A DNA stretch of 18,117 nt from Thermoprotei archaeon ex4572_64 (GTDB lineage Archaea; Thermoproteota; Thermoprotei; Thermoproteales; Thermocladiaceae), in the NCBI GenBank assembly GCA_002254895.1, contig NJDF01000002.1:1-18117 (forward strand). Reading direction: 5' to 3'. The position numbers and the translations under genes were made by a program. Under the pieces are notes generated by a model that was not told the origin of the DNA, ran no database searches, and saw only the letters and a list, made by a program, of their open reading frames with translations. Numbering within the stretch: the stretch's first letter is position 1; each line of letters starts with the position of its first letter. Positions 14,674 through 18,117 of the stretch are shown piece by piece.

Positions 14674-14690
14674 TCTCTCTTCTCCTTAAA
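14674..14690 (+). terminator. Pyrimidine-rich possible terminator after the HdrA/QmoB-like gene
   Basis: TCTCTCTTCTCCTTAAA directly follows the stop codon, before a new TATA box at 14713. It is a weak archaeal-type pyrimidine tract. Confidence 0.25.
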
Positions 14691-14712
14691 ATTCATTAAA
14701 ATCTAGGTAATT

Positions 14713-14722
14713 CTTTAAAATA
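14713..14722 (+). promoter_or_regulatory. TATA box of the haem-b membrane subunit gene
   Basis: CTTTAAAATA is centred about 26 bases before the ATG at 14743, so the membrane subunit has its own leaderless promoter. Confidence 0.45.
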
Positions 14723-14742
14723 GTACCAAACTTTTTCTAAAT

Positions 14743-15489
14743 ATGGCAATTAACTATGCCTACATGTTTAACCAGCCTATCGTCAAGACAGTATTTCTTA
14801 CAGGTCTCGTAATTACTGCTATTGCTGTCATCATAATGCTTGTAAATGTGATATCTATGATATTGACTGTGAGACCTCTACTTGGTGAAAAGAAAAGAAT
14901 GAACATCATTAAGGCTATCATCTTAACTCTAATAGATGAGTTGTTTGTTCATAGAAATCTAAAGAGATGTAGAGATGAGACTTTCAGATGGATAATGCAT
15001 CAGTTCGTTCTTTGGGGTTTTGCAATACTCATGATATGTACAGGACTTGATTCTCTAGAAATGCATCACTACATAGATATGTGTAGTCCCACTACTCCAG
15101 GCTATTGCGAACCATTAATGCATCACCTTCATGAACCTATAAAAATAGCTTTCAACGTTGGTGGTGTATTGCTTCTCTTTGGTTCTATAGCACTAATAGT
15201 TAGAAGAGCAGCTGTGAGAGATGCTAGAGAAGCTACACTAAATTATGATTGGTATTTGATAATACTACTACTAATAGTTGCCATTACAGGATTCTTAGCA
15301 CAAGCTGTAAGACTTGTAGCTGCTCCTGAAGCTGTGGGTGCTGTAGTGTATGCTATACATCTAATAGCTGTAGCTATATTATTCATAACCATACCGTACA
15401 CAAAAGCTGCACATGTAGTTTATAGATTTGTAGCTCTAGTACTTGCAAACTATAAAGGTGTTAAAAAGAGAGAAAGACTTATTGCTTAG
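14743..15489 (+). CDS. Haem-b membrane anchor, QmoC/HdrE (NarI-like) type
   Basis: A 248-residue membrane protein with helices near 14-42, 83-102, 134-153, 168-190 and 198-218. Histidines suited to bind two haems b are H86 (helix 2), H107/H108, H127/H128/H130 (flanking helix 3), H206 (helix 5) and H224. This matches the membrane half of QmoC and the HdrE/NarI cytochrome b group, which exchanges electrons with menaquinone. There is no iron-sulfur domain; that part is the separate ferredoxin encoded at 11789. Two cysteines (114, 122) in the outer loop could form a disulfide. Its position behind the ferredoxin and flavoprotein genes makes it the likely quinone-reactive unit of the complex, although it has its own promoter. 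Confidence 0.8.
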   Translation: MAINYAYMFNQPIVKTVFLTGLVITAIAVIIMLVNVISMILTVRPLLGEKKRMNIIKAIILTLIDELFVHRNLKRCRDETFRWIMHQFVLWGFAILMICTGLDSLEMHHYIDMCSPTTPGYCEPLMHHLHEPIKIAFNVGGVLLLFGSIALIVRRAAVRDAREATLNYDWYLIILLLIVAITGFLAQAVRLVAAPEAVGAVVYAIHLIAVAILFITIPYTKAAHVVYRFVALVLANYKGVKKRERLIA

Positions 15490-15522
15490 AAATCTCCATA
15501 AATCTTCTTAAATAAAAATACT

Positions 15523-15542
15523 CCTAACTTCTCATAGTTAGG
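15523..15542. promoter_or_regulatory. Palindrome abutting the radA TATA box (possible operator)
   Basis: CCTAACT (15523-15529) and AGTTAGG (15536-15542) are perfect inverted 7-mers around 6 bases. The right arm ends at the TATA element, covering the BRE position, where a bound dimer would affect TBP/TFB loading. Confidence 0.4.
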
Positions 15543-15550
15543 TTTATAAG
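15541..15550 (+). promoter_or_regulatory. TATA box of radA
   Basis: GGTTTATAAG is centred about 31 bases before the ATG at 15577, predicting a very short leader. Confidence 0.5.
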
Positions 15551-15576
15551 TATTATCCCAAATATCTATAAAGAGC

Positions 15577-17894
15577 ATGCCAGCTAGGAGAAGGAAGTCG
15601 GGAGGTAGGGAGGGAGTTGAAATAGAAACTTCAACACAAGCATCACATACAGGTAGTGAAGAGAGTGCAACAATCGTTCAAGCTAGTGTTGAATATCCAA
15701 GTATTGATGTTGAGGAAATTGAAGGTGTTGGTAGAGTAACAGCACAAAAGCTCAGAGATGCAGGTTATTTAACTGCTAGAGATGTAGCTTTTGCAAGTGT
15801 TAAAGAGCTTGCAGAAATTATTGGTAGTGAAGAGAGAGCTAAGAACATAATAGCAGCAGCTCAGAAACTTATAGGTCTAAAAACCTTCATAACAGCTTTT
15901 GAACTATATGAAAGAAGAAGAAATGTTAAGAAAATATCTACAGGCGTGAAATCATTAGATGAATTACTTGGCGGTGGTGTAGAAACTAGAGCAATAACGG
16001 AAGTTGTGGGTGAATTCGGTGCAGGCAAGTGTTTTTCAAAAGATACTTTAATAATATATATGAATGATGATAAAGTACATGTACAACAAATAGAACAAAT
16101 GTATGAAAAATATGCTAAAATTTATGGAGAACAACCATACGATAATGGATATATCGTAAAATTACCTGAAAATTGCATTAAAGTTTACACATTTGATGGT
16201 ATTAACATTAAGGAAACATATGCTACATACATCTATAAAGAGAAGGTTAAGAAATTAGTAAGAATAGTCACTGAAGATGGTATTGAAGTTAAAGTAACAC
16301 CAAATCATCCAATACTAATACTTACTCAAGATGGTTTAAAGTGGATTAAAGCAAAAGATGTAACTTCAAATCATATAGTTATTGGTATTAGAAAATTAAG
16401 TTGTAAGAGTAATTCCAAGTTAGATATAAAAGATGGATATTTCTTAGGCCTTTTCATTGCTGATGGTACTACAAATCCATATTCAATAGTAACAACATCA
16501 CCCGAAATATTAAACTTCATCATCCAATACATTGAAGAGAAAGATCATTACAAACCAACGATTAAGGTAGATACTAGAAACAGTAAGAAACCTGTATACA
16601 CAATTCTAATTAGAGAGGCAACATTAGAAAGACTAAACTTACACTACGACTTTAAAGCTCAAACAAAATTTATTCCAGAAGAAATCTTTAATTCAAATAT
16701 TGAAGTTATTAAATCATTTATTGCAGGATTAATTGATGGTGATGGATATGTAGAAGTTAGTAAAGGTCACTTGGTATAAATGCATTACTTCATGAGAAAG
16801 ATTTAGACAAAGATAAGAAGTGCTACGTAATTCGTATAGCCAATCAAGATAGATATGTACTTTCTGAAATACTAAGATATTGCATACTTAAACGTAAAGA
16901 CATTAGTATACACTATGGTAGAGGTAGATATCCATCTGAAATCTTAGATATGTACTACGCTAAGTATAGAAACTTAATTACAATTAAACGTAAAGAAAAA
17001 GATTATCGCATATTTGAATCATATCTAAGTTATGTGAGAAGAAATAGAGTTTGGTTTGGTGATAAGATATTAGAAAGATTTGAAGAGATGCTATTAAACA
17101 AATTGAAAGAATTGTCGGAGAGCTCTAAAAAGTATATTGCAGAGTTTTTAAATCTATTAAAAACTATTAAAAACCTTTCATTTCACAAAGTTAAGCATGT
17201 TGAAGAAATTGAATATAATGATTATGTATATGATTTAGTAATTCCTGAAACTCATAACTTTATTGCAGCTAATGGTTTAATACTACATAACACGCAATTA
17301 TGTCATCAACTTGCAGTCATGGTGCAGTTACCTGAAGAGAGAGGGGGTCTTAAAGCTAAAGCGCTTTATGTAGATACTGAAAATACTTTTAGACCTGAAA
17401 GAATTTCACAAATAGCTAAGTATAGAGGTATTGATCCACAAGAAGCATTAAAGAATATACTCTATGCTAGAGCATATAATAGTGATCATCAGATGATGAT
17501 TATAGATGAGGCTAAGAGAGTTATTGATAGGGAGAACATTAAGTTAATAGTTATTGACTCACTTGTAGCTCACTTCAGAGCTGAGTATCCTGGACGTGAA
17601 AATCTAGCTGAAAGACAGCAAAAACTTAATCAGCACATTTCACAATTATTAAGAGTCGCAGATATTTACAACCTAGCCGTAGTGGTTACTAATCAAGTAG
17701 TTGCACAACCTGACGTATTTTTTGGAAATCCATTAAAACCTGCAGGTGGTAATGTAATTGCTCATGGAGCAACATATAGAATTTGGCTTAGAAAATCTAA
17801 GGAAAACATTAGGATTGCTAAAATTTTTGACTCACCAATGCATCCAGAGAGAGAAATAACTTTCAAAATTACCGAAGAAGGACTAATTGATTAA
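15577..17894 (+). CDS. radA: DNA repair and recombination protein RadA, interrupted by an intein (frameshift inside the intein)
   Basis: RadA is the archaeal RecA/Rad51 recombinase that polymerises on single-stranded DNA and drives strand exchange with ATP. The N-extein (151 residues, 15577-16029) has a helix-hairpin-helix domain ([19 protein letters not shown], 49-67), the FITA polymerisation motif (104-107) and Walker A GEFGAGK ending at K151. The C-extein (17292-17891, 200 residues) resumes with TQLCHQLAV and holds Walker [16 protein letters not shown] and the L2 region [15 protein letters not shown], ending ITEEGLID. Joined, the host protein is 351 residues, normal for RadA. As sequenced, the frame breaks at about 16770 within the intein and meets a stop at 16777, so the C-extein would not be made unless the missing base is an error or is recoded. 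Confidence 0.93.
16030..17291 (+). mobile_element. RadA intein with LAGLIDADG homing endonuclease (one-base frameshift)
   Basis: It starts with the nucleophile Cys (CFSKDTLI) directly after the Walker A lysine and ends with [18 protein letters not shown] before the extein Thr, so splicing would use Cys1, a terminal His-Asn and Thr+1. Block B is [11 protein letters not shown]. The two endonuclease motifs are LGLFIADG (about 16444-16467) and GLIDGDG (about 16726-16746), both with the catalytic acidic residue. The length is 1262 bases, one short of 421 codons. After VSKGHL the reading continues one frame back as [20 protein letters not shown], so one base is missing near 16770-16773. This insertion point within RadA Walker A is a known intein site in other archaea. 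Confidence 0.93.
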
Positions 17895-18117
17895 TGCCTT
17901 ACTTCTATGGAATTAAAATACCCATAAACATACCAAGAATAAACTACCTACCCATAGAGTATGTAGACGCTGATAAACTACATGTGACAGTACTGTACAT
18001 TGGTAAGAGCAAAGTTTCGAGAAGAGTACTTGATGAATTAGATTCTAAATTGAGAGTTTTTCCATGCTTTAAAATTATAATTAGTAATGAGGTAGAGATC
18101 TTACCCAACATTGTTAA
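17894..18117 (+). CDS. LigT-like 2H phosphoesterase (RNA 2',3'-cyclic phosphodiesterase), partial
   Basis: The ATG shares its A with the radA stop codon (TAATG), so the gene is co-transcribed and probably translationally coupled. The visible 74 residues include LHVTVLYIG with H30-V-T32, the first HxT motif of the 2H superfamily, at the position usual for LigT/ThpR proteins, which open 2',3'-cyclic phosphates or join 2'-5' RNA ends. The second HxT would lie beyond the window, so activity cannot be judged. The N-terminus [15 protein letters not shown] is also typical. Confidence rests on the first motif and spacing. Confidence 0.65.
   Translation, partial: MPYFYGIKIPINIPRINYLPIEYVDADKLHVTVLYIGKSKVSRRVLDELDSKLRVFPCFKIIISNEVEILPNIV

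Noticed and set aside
16764..16780. Programmed -1 frameshift as explanation for the intein break
   Set aside because: No X-XXY-YYZ slippery heptamer or obvious following hairpin is seen at CACTTGGTATAA; a missing base is simpler.
1..18117. CRISPR arrays, tRNA or rRNA genes, insertion sequences
   Set aside because: No regularly spaced repeats, no GC-rich cloverleaf-like segments between genes, and no transposase or terminal inverted repeats were seen by eye.

Overview
The window looks like chromosomal DNA of an AT-rich, probably thermophilic archaeon of the Thermoproteota (Crenarchaeota) with dissimilatory sulfur metabolism. The signs are archaeal families (A-type ATPase subunit D, MptE, RadA, the Ahb heme pathway, a LigT-like 2H phosphoesterase) and promoters in which a TATA box lies about 25-30 bases before the start codon, implying leaderless mRNAs. 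AprAB and Qmo-like genes point to sulfate reduction or reverse sulfur oxidation. The exact genus cannot be read from the sequence.

Layout. 1-517: the 3' part of a family-1 glycosyltransferase broken by two opposite single-base shifts. 599-2747: a heme module, a fused siroheme decarboxylase AhbA-AhbB converging on an AhbC-like radical SAM enzyme; the heme O synthase CtaB lies at 3925-4824. 2836-3876: a small helical protein gene (possibly frameshifted) facing A-ATPase subunit D and a small helical ORF directly behind it. 4896-6007: a zinc-ribbon protein translationally coupled to a circularly permuted GTPase. 6050-7474: a distant primase-like (AEP) protein, a possible 55-residue ORF and a four-helix membrane protein. 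7478-9051: MptE (pterin biosynthesis), a tiny two-CxxC protein and a PD-(D/E)XK nuclease.

9105-15489 is the sulfur-energy block: aprB and aprA are divergent across 116 bp, followed by a Qmo/Hdr-like set, namely a free HdrC-like ferredoxin, one large HdrA flavoprotein carrying a QmoB-like MvhD tail, and a separate haem-b membrane anchor. The expected job is to pass electrons between membrane quinone and AprAB. Compared with the usual QmoABC, there is no separate QmoA and QmoC is split in two.

15577-17894 is radA, interrupted in its Walker A motif by a LAGLIDADG intein of about 421 residues. The intein reading frame contains a single-base shift that would prevent synthesis of the C-extein if real. 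A LigT-like gene starts at the radA stop codon and runs off the window. There is no CRISPR array, tRNA, rRNA or insertion sequence. The longest stretch without a gene is 234 bases (11555-11788), which may hold a small RNA. Three or four apparent single-base indels in one window raise the possibility of sequence errors.
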